Positions 1-8,688 of a stretch of 64,000 nt of DNA are shown one piece after another. The notes below the pieces were generated by a model that worked only from the letters and a program-made list of their open reading frames with translations, was not told the origin of the DNA and searched no databases. Origin of the DNA: LC029 sp036676475 (GTDB taxonomy: Bacteria > Bacillota > Bacilli > Aneurinibacillales > RAOX-1); NCBI GenBank assembly GCA_036676475.1, contig JAKFCU010000092.1, forward strand, positions 36,515 to 100,514, in the 5' to 3' direction. The first letter of the stretch is position 1, and each line of letters opens with the position of its first letter. Made by a program: the position numbers and the translations under genes.

Positions 1-137
1 AATTGCTCTCGGAAACCGAAGATGCAGATATCGCTCAAGTGATTACGGAATTGACATCGCAGGAAAGCGTCCATCGGGCAGCCTTATCAGCTGGTTCCAG
101 GATCATACAGCAGTCGTTGGCCGACTTTTTGCGTTAG
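1..137 (+). CDS. flgL: FlgL-like flagellar hook-filament junction protein, C-terminal end (partial)
   Basis: The window opens inside a reading frame (first full codon at 3) that ends in TAG at 135-137. The 44 visible residues form a flagellin-type C-terminal D0 helix and end in RIIQQSLADFLR. FlgL (HAP3) proteins typically end in an IIQxSLxDFLR-like sequence, whereas filament flagellins usually end differently, so FlgL is preferred over Hag. FlgL joins the hook-associated FlgK ring to the filament. It is followed by a terminator and then fliK, a different neighbourhood from B. subtilis, where flgL sits with flgK and fliW-csrA-hag. The N-terminus is outside the window. Confidence 0.7.
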   Translation, partial: LLSETEDADIAQVITELTSQESVHRAALSAGSRIIQQSLADFLR

Positions 138-167
138 TTTTTTCTGCATAAAGACATATATTAGCAG

Positions 168-198
168 CCACCAACTTCGAGTGTTGGTGGTTTTGTTG
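168..198 (+). terminator. Intrinsic terminator after flgL
   Basis: An 8-bp perfect stem (CCACCAAC / GTTGGTGG) with a 7-nt loop is followed by TTTTGTTG. It separates the FlgL-like gene from the fliK operon. The remaining ~220 bases up to fliK hold only a candidate promoter. Confidence 0.8.
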
Positions 199-363
199 TA
201 ATAGATCGCATATGGTTAGGTGACCCATAGCGAATGAATCCGAAGCTTGTTACCCCTTTTTTGTGCCAATATTTTCATTTGTAAGCTTGAAGCAAATCAG
301 CGAAAATGAAGCTAGGGTCAATATCATATTTCTATAAAAAATGAAATGGTAAACATGATCTAA

Positions 364-392
364 TAGATTGGATGCCATATGTAGTGTATAAT
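364..392 (+). promoter_or_regulatory. Candidate sigma-A promoter for the fliK operon
   Basis: A perfect TATAAT (387-392) lies 35 bases before the fliK start. The -35 is poor (TAGATT at 17-bp spacing), so this is a weak or activated promoter. No sigma-D-type box is seen here. Confidence 0.4.
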
Positions 393-427
393 GTTGTCAA
401 AGAAAGTCGAACGAAGGTGGTGTGTGG

Positions 428-1690
428 ATGGCGTCAATAGAAAGGCTACAAGCTCCTGTGCAGACGGGAAGTAACCAACCGGGAAAGGGGATCGAGGATT
501 CATCCGTTTCCATGGCAACCTTTACCCAGATTCTAGGTGAGATTCAGCAGTCCATCTCTCCTTTGGCATCATCACAGGAGCAAACCGAACTGTTGGAAAT
601 GGGGATAGTTGAAGACGGTAATCAGGAAAGTCCGGAATGGACGCAGGAGCAGTGGCAGGAAGTTTTAGCGATGTTAAAAACATTTTTTCAGGTACTCAAT
701 CAATCTTCGGAATCGATTTCAGGATCGGTAGAGAATGGTCTTAACCAACCTACGACTCACAGTTTATTGCTGACCCAAGAAGGAATGGAATCCATCGGGT
801 TGAAGTTGGAAAAAGGGCCTCTCTCATCTATTTCTGAGGTTCTATCCATCATACATAAAATGGGACAAAATGAGACAGAAATTCCTCGTGATGTTGCCAA
901 TCAGTTTGATAAAATCATGAAGATCCTTGGACCATCCACTTCCAAAGGAGAGGCACAAGAGCCCTTCAGTGAGATGATAAGCCAAAGCCCTCATGAAAAT
1001 AAGGTTGTCAGTTGGCAATTAGGGCAAGGGTCTGGCGTTCTTCGTTTCCAGCCGATTGATAAGAGCCAATCTGTTTCATTGGAAGGTATGGATACAGGAA
1101 CGGAAGCAGAATCTGAAGGCCCATCAACTGGGGCTATGCCTATTTTTTCTGGATCGGGCCTTCTCCGTATTCAATCCCAACAGGTCAAACCAGTCCCATA
1201 TGCGATGAATAGTGAAAACTTTGTCCCGGAAATGACGGAATTTCTAGTCTCTAAGATAAAGATTTCTCCTTTGACCGGGGGGACGGAGGCAAGGGTTTCC
1301 TTATCTCCGGAGCACTTAGGGCAATTGGATATGAGGATATCCATGCAGCAAGGACAAATGGTTGCTCAATTTATAGCGGAAAGTGCAGTAGCTAGGGACA
1401 TGCTGGAGTCTAATTTGTCCGCCTTGCGATCGGCTCTTCAGCAGCAAGGTATACAAGTTGGTAAAATCGACATCCAAACTGCTGCGCAGGCTGGGTTGAT
1501 GAATCAACATCAGCAGCCTCAAGGACAGCCAGGGTCGTATCAACAAAATCAAAAGTCCAAACGCACCTCCACCGTTTCAGGGATGGAACAACTTGGCACA
1601 GAAGGTGGTGCGGCTGTTTATGATCATATGCAGTCCTATGGATCCTCCATTGTGCAGCCTTCTAATAAGAATATAGATTTTACCGCTTAG
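428..1690 (+). CDS. fliK: Flagellar hook-length control protein FliK
   Basis: A 420-residue protein. The only clear domain is the C-terminal hook-length-control domain at about residues 268-360 (EMTEFLVSKIKISPLTGG, then SLSPEHLGQLDMRI), followed by a Gln-rich tail. The N-terminal two thirds are low in recognisable motifs, as expected for the molecular-ruler part. FliK is a secreted ruler that switches the flagellar export apparatus from hook to filament substrates. The ATG at 428 is chosen over an in-frame GTG at 422 because AAGGTGG lies 7 bases upstream of it. The gene heads a tight run fliK-flgD-flgE-fliL-fliM-fliY. Its usual switching partner FlhB is not in the window. Confidence 0.88.
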   Translation: MASIERLQAPVQTGSNQPGKGIEDSSVSMATFTQILGEIQQSISPLASSQEQTELLEMGIVEDGNQESPEWTQEQWQEVLAMLKTFFQVLNQSSESISGSVENGLNQPTTHSLLLTQEGMESIGLKLEKGPLSSISEVLSIIHKMGQNETEIPRDVANQFDKIMKILGPSTSKGEAQEPFSEMISQSPHENKVVSWQLGQGSGVLRFQPIDKSQSVSLEGMDTGTEAESEGPSTGAMPIFSGSGLLRIQSQQVKPVPYAMNSENFVPEMTEFLVSKIKISPLTGGTEARVSLSPEHLGQLDMRISMQQGQMVAQFIAESAVARDMLESNLSALRSALQQQGIQVGKIDIQTAAQAGLMNQHQQPQGQPGSYQQNQKSKRTSTVSGMEQLGTEGGAAVYDHMQSYGSSIVQPSNKNIDFTA

Positions 1691-1706
1691 AATGGGAGGG
1701 ATAGAA

Positions 1707-2120
1707 TTGCCAACGGTGAACAGTACCAACACTTCTTATTATCAAAATGTCAGGACACAAGAAGAAAAAAACACATTAGGAAAAGACGATTTCCTAAAAA
1801 TCCTGGTTACCCAAATGCGTCATCAGGATCCCCTTCAGCCCCTGCAGGATAAGGAATTTATTGGACAAATGACTCAGTTCAGCACGCTGGAGCAGATTGT
1901 GAACTTGAATCAATCGTTTATAAATTTTGCAAACTCACAAGGGGGTCTAAGTGCTTATTCGTCATCGCTTGGCATGGAAATTACCTGGCTGGACGGGACA
2001 ACATCTCAAACCGGAACCGTGACCGGAGTAGCGACTAAAGACGGGAAAGTTCACTACATGGTAGACGGAAAGGAAGTTCCTGTGGAACAAGTCAATTCTA
2101 TCCGTCAACCACAAATATAA
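1707..2120 (+). CDS. flgD: Flagellar hook-capping protein FlgD
   Basis: A 137-residue protein with the FlgD N-terminal signature: LGKDDFLKILVTQMRHQDPL and then DKEFIGQMTQFSTLEQ (about residues 25-65). A short beta-rich remainder follows. The length matches the short Bacillus form (about 140 aa), which lacks the larger C-terminal domains of enterobacterial FlgD. It caps the growing hook and directs FlgE assembly. TTG at 1707 is preferred to ATG at 1692 because the GGGAGGG SD (1694-1700) overlaps that ATG and lies 6 bases before the TTG. It is separated from fliK by 16 bases. Confidence 0.9.
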   Translation: MPTVNSTNTSYYQNVRTQEEKNTLGKDDFLKILVTQMRHQDPLQPLQDKEFIGQMTQFSTLEQIVNLNQSFINFANSQGGLSAYSSSLGMEITWLDGTTSQTGTVTGVATKDGKVHYMVDGKEVPVEQVNSIRQPQI

Positions 2121-2133
2121 GGGAGGTTAATCC

Positions 2134-2943
2134 ATGCTGCGTTCATTATATTCGGGAATTTCCGGAATGAGAGGGTTTCAGACAAAACTAGATGTAATTG
2201 GTAACAATATAGCCAATGTCAATACCGTCGGTTTTAAGAAGAGCAGAGTGATGTTTCAGGATATATTGAGCCAAACGATATCTGGAGCGACAGCTCCAGG
2301 AGATGAAACCGGAGGAGTGAATCCAAGGCAGATTGGCTTAGGCGTAAAAACGGCTGCGATTGATGTTGTCCATTCTGCTGGTAGTCCGATGACAACCAAT
2401 TTGACAACCGATTTAAGCATTGATGGAGACGGTTATTTTGTAGTCTCCCCAAGTGAGGATGGGCCGCGATATCTGACTAGGGCGGGTAATTTCACACGGG
2501 ATGCTGTTGGTAATCTCGTGTCTGCCCAAGGATTTTTTGTTCTTTCATCGGATGAGGGAGTTATCAATATCCCTCGAGAAGACTATACCTCTTTTTCCAT
2601 TGACACCAATGGTAATGTGTTGGCTACAGATGCAGAAGGGCTAACAGAAGTCATTGCTACAATCGGAACAACAACGATCAGCAATCCTGGCGGTTTGAAG
2701 AAGCTCGGAGGGTCACTCTATGAGATGACTCCTAATGCAAACCCGGATGGTGAATTTGAAATAGGTGCTCCGGTTGATAATAATTCAGGTCAAATCATTT
2801 CCGGACAACTGGAAATGTCGAACGTAGAATTGACGGAAGAATTCTCTGAAATGATTGTGGCACAGCGCGGATTCCAAGCGAATACCAGAATCATTACTAC
2901 CTCGGATTCCATTCTAGAAGAAGTAGTCAACTTGAAACGATAA
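2134..2943 (+). CDS. flgE: Flagellar hook protein FlgE (short, FlgG-like form)
   Basis: A 269-residue rod/hook family protein. The N-terminus MLRSLYSGISGMRGFQTKLD and the NNIANVNTVGFKKSR motif are typical of axial proteins. The C-terminus has the matching NVELTEEFSEMIVAQRGFQA coiled-coil segment. The size and position between flgD and fliL match the B. subtilis hook protein, which has been called both FlgE and FlgG; it lacks the large extra hook domains of Salmonella FlgE. GGGAGG sits 7 bases upstream of the ATG. No swrD-like small gene is seen between this gene and fliL. Confidence 0.88.
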   Translation: MLRSLYSGISGMRGFQTKLDVIGNNIANVNTVGFKKSRVMFQDILSQTISGATAPGDETGGVNPRQIGLGVKTAAIDVVHSAGSPMTTNLTTDLSIDGDGYFVVSPSEDGPRYLTRAGNFTRDAVGNLVSAQGFFVLSSDEGVINIPREDYTSFSIDTNGNVLATDAEGLTEVIATIGTTTISNPGGLKKLGGSLYEMTPNANPDGEFEIGAPVDNNSGQIISGQLEMSNVELTEEFSEMIVAQRGFQANTRIITTSDSILEEVVNLKR

Positions 2944-3023
2944 GCCATGGAGAGGGAGAGTGTCTACCTCCCTCCTTAAATGTTTACGGACTTTTTGATA
3001 AGATTAGGGTGGTATTTTATACG

Positions 3024-3446
3024 ATGCGAAGAATTTTGATTATTATGATGATCTCGATCCTTCTTCTTGCCGGTACTGTCCTTGCTCTCTGGAAGATGGT
3101 CAACCAGAAGGAAGTGGAATCACTCCCTGGGGCGATTACCGCGGAGGAATTGGTTGAGTTTACCGTTGAGACACAAGAGCTTACAACCAATTTACAGTCA
3201 GGAGATTTTGTGCAATTGAAGTTCCAGCTTCAGGGGGATTCCGCTAAAGCAAAGGAAGAATTGCAAAACCGAATGATTCAAATTCGGCATATCATGATTC
3301 GAACCGTGTCCTCCAAAACAGCTGATGGCCTTAAAGGGGAAGAAGGAATTACCAGTTTGGAACAAACGATTCAAAATCAAATTAATCAGTTGATGCAGGA
3401 TGGCCAAGTGGTAAAAATTTTTACGACTAAAAAGCTTTTGCAGTAA
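3024..3446 (+). CDS. fliL: Flagellar basal body-associated protein FliL
   Basis: A 140-residue protein with a short cytoplasmic start (MRR), one membrane segment at about residues 4-26 and an extracytoplasmic domain ending in DGQVVKIFTTKKLLQ, as in FliL. FliL surrounds the stator at the basal body and supports torque and stator stability. The ATG at 3024 gives the standard MRR-TM start; an in-frame GTG at 3009 would overlap the AGGGTGG SD. Identification rests on topology, size and position between flgE and fliM more than on sequence, because this family is weakly conserved. Confidence 0.82.
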   Translation: MRRILIIMMISILLLAGTVLALWKMVNQKEVESLPGAITAEELVEFTVETQELTTNLQSGDFVQLKFQLQGDSAKAKEELQNRMIQIRHIMIRTVSSKTADGLKGEEGITSLEQTIQNQINQLMQDGQVVKIFTTKKLLQ

Positions 3447-3472
3447 CTAAGAAGTGTGGGTGGGTGATGTGA

Positions 3473-4462
3473 ATGGCTGAAGTTCTGTCCCAGCATGAAA
3501 TAGATGCCTTGCTGGCAGCCATGTCTACAGGTGAAATGCAGCAGCAACCCGAATCAGTAGAACAAAAGAAGGTAAAAGTTTATGATTTTAAGAGAGCTCT
3601 GCGCTTTTCTAAGGATCAGATTCGGAATCTAACTCGCATACATGAGGGTTATGCACGCTTATTGACAACTTTTTTTTCAGCACAATTAAGAACTTTTACG
3701 CAAATTAATGTTGCTTCCGTAGACCAGCTCCCCTATGAGGAGTTTATTCGTTCCATACCAGAAAAGACCATTCTTTCTCCTTTTGAAGGAGCGTCTTTGC
3801 AGGGCCGTATGCTAATGGAAATGAGCCCCCATATAACTTTTGCTATTTTGGACCGTTTATTTGGGGGGACAGGTGTTCCAGTAACCTATGAGAAGAAAAA
3901 TGGACTCACGGAAATTGAAGTCTCCGTGCTGGAACGACTGTATACAAGAATCCTTGGCCTTTTCCACGAGTCATGGAAGGATCTGACTGAAGTAGACCCT
4001 GTATTGCTTGAATTGGAAACGAATCCGCAGTTTGTACAGATCGTTGCACCGAATGAGACGGTGATTGTCATCTCATTCAGCATGAAAATCGGAGAGGCTA
4101 CAGGTATCATGAATTTATGTTTGCCATATGTCGTCTTAGAGCCGATTATGCCGAAGTTAACAGCTCATCAATTATTCGCCAATCAACAAATCGAAAAGAA
4201 TGATGCAGAGGGTGAGATTTTAAAAGGTTCCGTTCAACGGGTTGAGCTTCCGATTATCGTTGAATTAGGAACCGCTGCAATCACCATTGAAGATTTCTTA
4301 GGCTTAGAGGCCGGAGACATCATTCAGCTGAATCAGCCGATTGATAATAGCCTGAATATTAAGGTTGGACCAGCAGTGAAGTTTCAAGGACGTCCGGGAA
4401 CCCAAAAGGGGCATTTGGCCATCCGAATTGAAAAGGTCCTGAGCGAAGGAGTGGAAAATTAA
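3473..4462 (+). CDS. fliM: Flagellar motor switch protein FliM
   Basis: A 329-residue protein with the three FliM parts: an N-terminal CheY-P-binding peptide (VLSQHEIDALLAAM, residues 4-17), a CheC-like middle domain at about 40-230 and a C-terminal SpoA/FliN-type domain at about 245-325. It links chemotaxis output to rotor direction in the C-ring. The stop codon overlaps the ATG of fliY (TAATG), so the two switch proteins are translationally coupled. Confidence 0.95.
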   Translation: MAEVLSQHEIDALLAAMSTGEMQQQPESVEQKKVKVYDFKRALRFSKDQIRNLTRIHEGYARLLTTFFSAQLRTFTQINVASVDQLPYEEFIRSIPEKTILSPFEGASLQGRMLMEMSPHITFAILDRLFGGTGVPVTYEKKNGLTEIEVSVLERLYTRILGLFHESWKDLTEVDPVLLELETNPQFVQIVAPNETVIVISFSMKIGEATGIMNLCLPYVVLEPIMPKLTAHQLFANQQIEKNDAEGEILKGSVQRVELPIIVELGTAAITIEDFLGLEAGDIIQLNQPIDNSLNIKVGPAVKFQGRPGTQKGHLAIRIEKVLSEGVEN

Positions 4463-5577
4463 TGAGTGAAAACAGGATTCTTTCCCAGGAGGAAATTAAT
4501 GCGCTGCTTAGCGGAAATCTTGAGGATGAGCCAAAGGAAGAGAAATCCGATTTAAGTGAATTGTTAACTTCATTAGAACAGGACGCACTGGGGGAGATCG
4601 GTAACATATCTTTAGGTAATGCAGCGACAAGTCTTGCGATTCTTTTGGGACAAGACGTCGATATCACGACACCGCAAGTGCATGCTCTACATTATCATGA
4701 ATTGAAAGATATGTTTCCGAATCCACATGTCAGCATCCATGTAGATTATACAGATGGATTTTTGGGAATGAATTTGCTTGTCTTGAAAGTTGATGACGCT
4801 AAGATCATTGCAGATCTGATGATGGGCGGAAGCGGTGTTGCTGAGGAGGGAGAATTATCCGAATTGCATACCAGCGCCGTCCAGGAAGCGATGAACCAAA
4901 TGATGGGATCTGCGGCAACATCCATGTCAACCCTGTTTAATCGATTCGTGAACATTACCCCACCAGGGATTCAAGTATTGGATGTAGAATCTGGAAAGCT
5001 CCCGACATTTGCAGAAGATGTCATTATCGGTGTCTCTTTCCGGCTGAAAATCGGTAGTCTGATTGATTCCAAAATTATGCAATTAATCCCCTTGTCATTT
5101 GCTAAGGATATGGTCAGTATTCTTTTAGGCGGTACAGAAGAAACAACCAGTTCCTTTGATTACGAGAGTGAAAGTCAAGTGGACAATCTGATGCCATCTT
5201 ATGGAAATAATCAAGAATCGAATCGTAGGGATCCTGAACCAAGTAAACACCAAGAGGTCCAGCCAGCCACCTTTTCATTTCCGGTTCTAGCGGAAGAGCC
5301 ATCGATTAAGGTGAATGAGCGTAACTTAAATCTGTTAATGGACATTTCTCTTCAGGTTTCAGTGGAATTGGGAAGATCAACGAAAAAGATCAATGAAATT
5401 CTGGAACTGCGAAACGGCTCCATCGTTGAACTAGATAAATTGGCAGGCGAGCCGGTAGATATTCTTGTCAATAATAGGCTAATTGCCAAAGGTGAAGTGG
5501 TAGTCATGGATGAGAATTTTGCTGTCCGCTTAACCGAAATTGTGAATCTGAGCGAACGTATCAACAAACTGAATTAA
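4462..5577 (+). CDS. fliY: Flagellar motor switch phosphatase FliY
   Basis: A 371-residue FliN-family switch protein with a CheC-type phosphatase module. It has an N-terminal peptide like that of FliM (ILSQEEINALLSG), then two phosphatase centres with the E-x2-N pattern (LGEIGNISLGNAATS near residue 43; VQEAMNQMMGSAATS near 141). A Ser/Gln/Pro-rich linker (about 230-275) leads to a C-terminal SpoA domain. In B. subtilis FliY dephosphorylates CheY-P at the motor; both centres look intact here, alongside the cytoplasmic CheC encoded downstream. A terminator follows. Confidence 0.93.
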   Translation: MSENRILSQEEINALLSGNLEDEPKEEKSDLSELLTSLEQDALGEIGNISLGNAATSLAILLGQDVDITTPQVHALHYHELKDMFPNPHVSIHVDYTDGFLGMNLLVLKVDDAKIIADLMMGGSGVAEEGELSELHTSAVQEAMNQMMGSAATSMSTLFNRFVNITPPGIQVLDVESGKLPTFAEDVIIGVSFRLKIGSLIDSKIMQLIPLSFAKDMVSILLGGTEETTSSFDYESESQVDNLMPSYGNNQESNRRDPEPSKHQEVQPATFSFPVLAEEPSIKVNERNLNLLMDISLQVSVELGRSTKKINEILELRNGSIVELDKLAGEPVDILVNNRLIAKGEVVVMDENFAVRLTEIVNLSERINKLN

Positions 5578-5587
5578 ACCGAGTGTG

Positions 5588-5614
5588 ACCCTCATATAGA
5601 GGGTTTTATTTTTT
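5588..5614 (+). terminator. Intrinsic terminator after fliY
   Basis: A 6-bp stem (ACCCTC / GAGGGT) with an ATATA loop is followed by TTTATTTTTT. It ends the fliK-fliY run just before a sigma-D-type promoter. Confidence 0.85.
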
Positions 5615-5621
5615 GGAATCC

Positions 5622-5650
5622 CTAAAAGCAAACGTTGAACCTGCCGATAA
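5622..5650 (+). promoter_or_regulatory. Sigma-D-type (motility) promoter for flaG-fliD-fliT-fliS
   Basis: CTAAA (5622-5626) is followed after 16 bases by GCCGATAA (5643-5650). The known sigma-D consensus is TAAA-N14-16-GCCGATAT, so only the last base differs. It lies 35 bases before flaG and directly after a terminator, which fits a late flagellar class. Confidence 0.75.
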
Positions 5651-5685
5651 TTATAAGTAGGAATATTTTGTTAGGGGGAATTCTA

Positions 5686-6045
5686 ATGGAAATCGGCCGG
5701 ATTCAGCCTGTCAAGAATCAACAAAATCAGATGAATCAAACCACCCAAAACCCAGGTTCGTTTAACCGGGAAGCAGCTCATCCAAAGGCAGAAGAACAAG
5801 CCAATTCCAATGCCTCTCCCACGGAGAAGGATATAATCAAGGCAGTGGATAGTCTGAACAAAATGTTCGACTCTGCTCAGAGCCATATCCAATTTACTTA
5901 TCATGAAAAGTTGGGCGAATATTATATTAAGATTATCAATGATCAGAAAAATGAAGTGATAAAGGAAATTCCTTCTAAGAAAATTTTGGACATGGTTGCG
6001 GAAATGAAAAAGTCGATTGGCTTGCTCATAGATGAAAAAATATAA
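5686..6045 (+). CDS. flaG: FlaG family flagellar protein
   Basis: A 119-residue protein. The first 50 residues are Gln/Asn/Pro-rich and poorly ordered. The C-terminal half (about 50-119) is the FlaG domain, with HIQFTYHEKLGEYYIKIIN and KEIPSKKILDMVAEMKKSIG. FlaG proteins are linked to filament length or assembly and usually precede fliD, as here. The ATG at 5686 follows AGGGGGAA; an in-frame TTG at 5635 would lie inside the promoter and is rejected. Confidence 0.85.
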   Translation: MEIGRIQPVKNQQNQMNQTTQNPGSFNREAAHPKAEEQANSNASPTEKDIIKAVDSLNKMFDSAQSHIQFTYHEKLGEYYIKIINDQKNEVIKEIPSKKILDMVAEMKKSIGLLIDEKI

Positions 6046-6060
6046 AGGGAGGGAATGAAC

Positions 6061-7644
6061 ATGATTAGTGGACTTCGGTTTAGCGGATTAGCGTCAGGGA
6101 TGGATACGGAAACCATTGTAAAGAAACTGATGGATGCCGAACGGCTGCCATTAAATAAGATGATGCAAAAGAAGCAAACACAAGAATGGCAAAGAGATGC
6201 TTATCGGGAAACGAATACGATGTTGCTTGGTTTACGAACCTCGATGGAAAAGTTGCGTTTGCAATCCACCTTTACGCAATCAAAAGTGAGTTCTACGGAT
6301 ACAGCGAAAGTTGATGTGAGTAAAGTAGGGAATCCAAGTTTGTCGAGTTATAATATTACCAGTGTGGAGTTGGCAGAACCGGCACAACCGGCGTCAGTGA
6401 AGTTTGCTGCGGTAGATGATCCATCTCTGACAGATGCTAATACGCAACTAGGAACGGGAAATGGTTTCAGTTTTACGATTGGTAATGGAACAAGCAGCAA
6501 ACCCATTACAGTTGCTGATACAGATACGATAAATTCTGTCATTACTAAAATTAATACCGAGTCTGGTACGACAGGGGTAGTTGCTAGTTATTCTGAGACT
6601 GAGAAAAAACTGATTTTTACTTCAACGAAAACAGGTGATTCGGCTAATATTGTAGTAAGTGGAGCACCTACTGATGGTGCCAATGTTGCAACAAATGTTC
6701 TTAAAATAGTAAATGGATCAATTGACACGGTTCCAGTTCTTAATACTGATACCTATGGATCAAACGGAACAGTGGTATATGGTGAAGACGGAGACAATGC
6801 CAGGATCACCATCAATGGAACCCAAATTGAGTCAGCTACCAACACATTTACCTACGACGGCCTAAAGTTCACCCTGAAAGAAGCCTTCGCAACGGGTTCT
6901 GGCTCTGTCACCATCAATAAAGAAACAGATACCGATGCCATTTTCAATGATATTAAAACCTTTGTTGATAAATATAACGAAGTAATCGCAAGTTTAAACG
7001 GCAAAATTGATGAAAAAAAGTATCGGGATTTTAATCCGCTTTTAGCTGAACAAAAAGAAGCGATGAAAGATAAAGAAATCGAAATATGGGAAGAAAAGGC
7101 AAAGAGTGGATTGCTGCGAAACGACAGCATGATTTCCAATGTTCTAGTCAAAATGAGAAACAGTTTGACTAATATGGTTTCAGGAGTAAATTCCAGCTTT
7201 GATACCTTAAGTGAAATCGGCATAAAAACGAGTGATAATTATAAAGACAACGGAAAATTGGTTATCGATGAGACGAAATTAAAAGCCGCCATTACCAACA
7301 ATCTGGATGATGTGAAAACATTTTTTACTAAAACCTCTTCAGATACGGGTACTACCGTAACGAATACGACCAAGTATAATGAGAGCGGGATTGGATGGAG
7401 GATCTATGACCAACTCAATGCCTCGATGAAAGAGCTCACTGCGAAAGCAGGATCGTCGACCACTGTTGACAATAGTCTTTTAGGAAAAAGCATTGGAAAT
7501 ATCGGTGACCAAATCAACGCATTTGAAGATCGATTGACTCAAATTGAAAACCGTTATTGGAGACAGTTCACCGAGATGGAAAAGGCTATCTCGAAGGCTA
7601 ATTCACAAAGTGGATGGTTGTCGCAGCAGTTCAGTGGTGGGTAG
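6061..7644 (+). CDS. fliD: Flagellar filament cap protein FliD
   Basis: A 527-residue HAP2 protein. The N-terminal domain starts GLRFSGLASGMDTETIVKKL (residues 4-23) and continues through a helical region. A Thr/Ser/Asn-rich variable centre (about 100-270) precedes the C-terminal FliD domain (about 285-510), which ends in a coiled coil with IENRYWRQFTEMEKAISK. FliD forms the pentameric or hexameric cap for flagellin polymerisation. The second ATG (6061) has the correct spacing from AGGGAGGG; the ATG at 6055 is only one base away from it. Confidence 0.95.
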   Translation: MISGLRFSGLASGMDTETIVKKLMDAERLPLNKMMQKKQTQEWQRDAYRETNTMLLGLRTSMEKLRLQSTFTQSKVSSTDTAKVDVSKVGNPSLSSYNITSVELAEPAQPASVKFAAVDDPSLTDANTQLGTGNGFSFTIGNGTSSKPITVADTDTINSVITKINTESGTTGVVASYSETEKKLIFTSTKTGDSANIVVSGAPTDGANVATNVLKIVNGSIDTVPVLNTDTYGSNGTVVYGEDGDNARITINGTQIESATNTFTYDGLKFTLKEAFATGSGSVTINKETDTDAIFNDIKTFVDKYNEVIASLNGKIDEKKYRDFNPLLAEQKEAMKDKEIEIWEEKAKSGLLRNDSMISNVLVKMRNSLTNMVSGVNSSFDTLSEIGIKTSDNYKDNGKLVIDETKLKAAITNNLDDVKTFFTKTSSDTGTTVTNTTKYNESGIGWRIYDQLNASMKELTAKAGSSTTVDNSLLGKSIGNIGDQINAFEDRLTQIENRYWRQFTEMEKAISKANSQSGWLSQQFSGG

Positions 7645-7656
7645 GTGAACAGATAA

Positions 7657-8007
7657 ATGCTAAACCAAAAGGAAGAATGGTTTAAACAGTTTTATGAGGT
7701 GACCCTTGAAGCAACGGAATCTAAAGACCCTGATCAAATCGCAGCTTGCATGGATGAGCGGGAGAAGCTGATCGGAAAGATCGATGAGTATGATCAGCTT
7801 GCAGGGAGGGTATTGATGAATGATGCCATACAGGCATATATTCAAGACATCCAACGCCTTGATCAAGTATTGTTACCTCATATGGAGGTCCAAAAGCAAG
7901 AAACGATGGAAAAAATTCGTTCCTTAAAGAATGGACGTCTGCTGAAAAACCAATACAGCCCCCATTACCAGGTGTCAGATGGTCTTTTTTATGATAAAAG
8001 GAAGTAA
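7657..8007 (+). CDS. fliT: Probable FliT-like flagellar chaperone
   Basis: A 116-residue, mostly helical, charged protein (MLNQKEEWFKQFYEVT...). It lies between the filament cap gene fliD and the flagellin chaperone fliS. In B. subtilis the order is fliD-fliS-fliT, so a FliT-type export chaperone for FliD is the natural expectation, but the order here is fliT-fliS and sequence conservation in this family is low. The call rests on size, helical character and context. The spacing to fliD is 12 bases and to the fliS start 59 bases. Confidence 0.6.
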   Translation: MLNQKEEWFKQFYEVTLEATESKDPDQIAACMDEREKLIGKIDEYDQLAGRVLMNDAIQAYIQDIQRLDQVLLPHMEVQKQETMEKIRSLKNGRLLKNQYSPHYQVSDGLFYDKRK

Positions 8008-8066
8008 TAGATTTGAAGAAGAGGGTAAAGGCCAAGATCATTTTGCCTGAAGGAGGTAATAACAGC

Positions 8067-8438
8067 ATGAATAAACCGTATGAGGCGTATCAACGAAACC
8101 AGGTTCAGACTGCTTTGCCTGAGGAGCTTACCTTGATGCTTTATAATGGGTTGGTCAAATTTATCAAGCTAGCGAAAAAAGAAGTGGAGAACAGGCAGAT
8201 TGAGCAGGCTAATGTTTTGATGATACGCGCTCAGGATATCCTTTCCGAGCTTATGCTGACGTTGAATATGGAGTATGACATTTCCAAGCAATTGATGCCA
8301 CTCTACGATTATATGAAAAACGGTTTGGTGGAAGCCAATCTTCAAAAAAGTGTATCCAAATTAACGGAAATAGAAGAAATGGCCGTAGATTTGCGAGAAA
8401 GCTGGTCACAGGCGATGAAACTGGCAAAGGGACAATAA
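8067..8438 (+). CDS. fliS: Flagellin export chaperone FliS
   Basis: A 123-residue four-helix protein with the FliS signature: YEAYQRNQVQTALPEELTLM, then LYNGLVKFIKLA, ANVLMIRAQDILSELMLTLN and LPLYDYMKNGL-type helices. FliS binds the C-terminal helices of flagellin and prevents premature assembly. The ATG at 8067, behind AAGGAGG (8050-8056), gives the standard MNKPYEAY start; an in-frame upstream start at 8013 would place the SD within the coding region and is rejected. Confidence 0.93.
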   Translation: MNKPYEAYQRNQVQTALPEELTLMLYNGLVKFIKLAKKEVENRQIEQANVLMIRAQDILSELMLTLNMEYDISKQLMPLYDYMKNGLVEANLQKSVSKLTEIEEMAVDLRESWSQAMKLAKGQ

Positions 8439-8466
8439 ACACTTAGAATCTGCTGTCAGAAAGTAT

Positions 8467-8509
8467 AAAAGACCAGCACGTTTTGTATGTTGGTCTTTTC
8501 TTTATTTCG
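8467..8509 (+). terminator. Intrinsic terminator after fliS
   Basis: AAAGACCA pairs with TGGTCTTT across a short loop and is followed by TCTTTATTT. The other ~180 bases before cheY are AT-rich with no clear small gene; possible -10 elements (for example TATTAT near 8641) lack a convincing -35. Confidence 0.75.
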
Positions 8510-8688
8510 TCATTAATAGAGCAGGTTTGATAGAAGTTTATTGTCTTTTCATAGATATTCCTCTATTATTTAATTAATAATGGAGGAAAGCCATATATAT
8601 TTATTTGAAAAGTAAGTTACTTTTTTTGATCACAATTGAATATTATAGATCCCTGGAAAATATCACAATTTATTTATGGAGGGAAATT

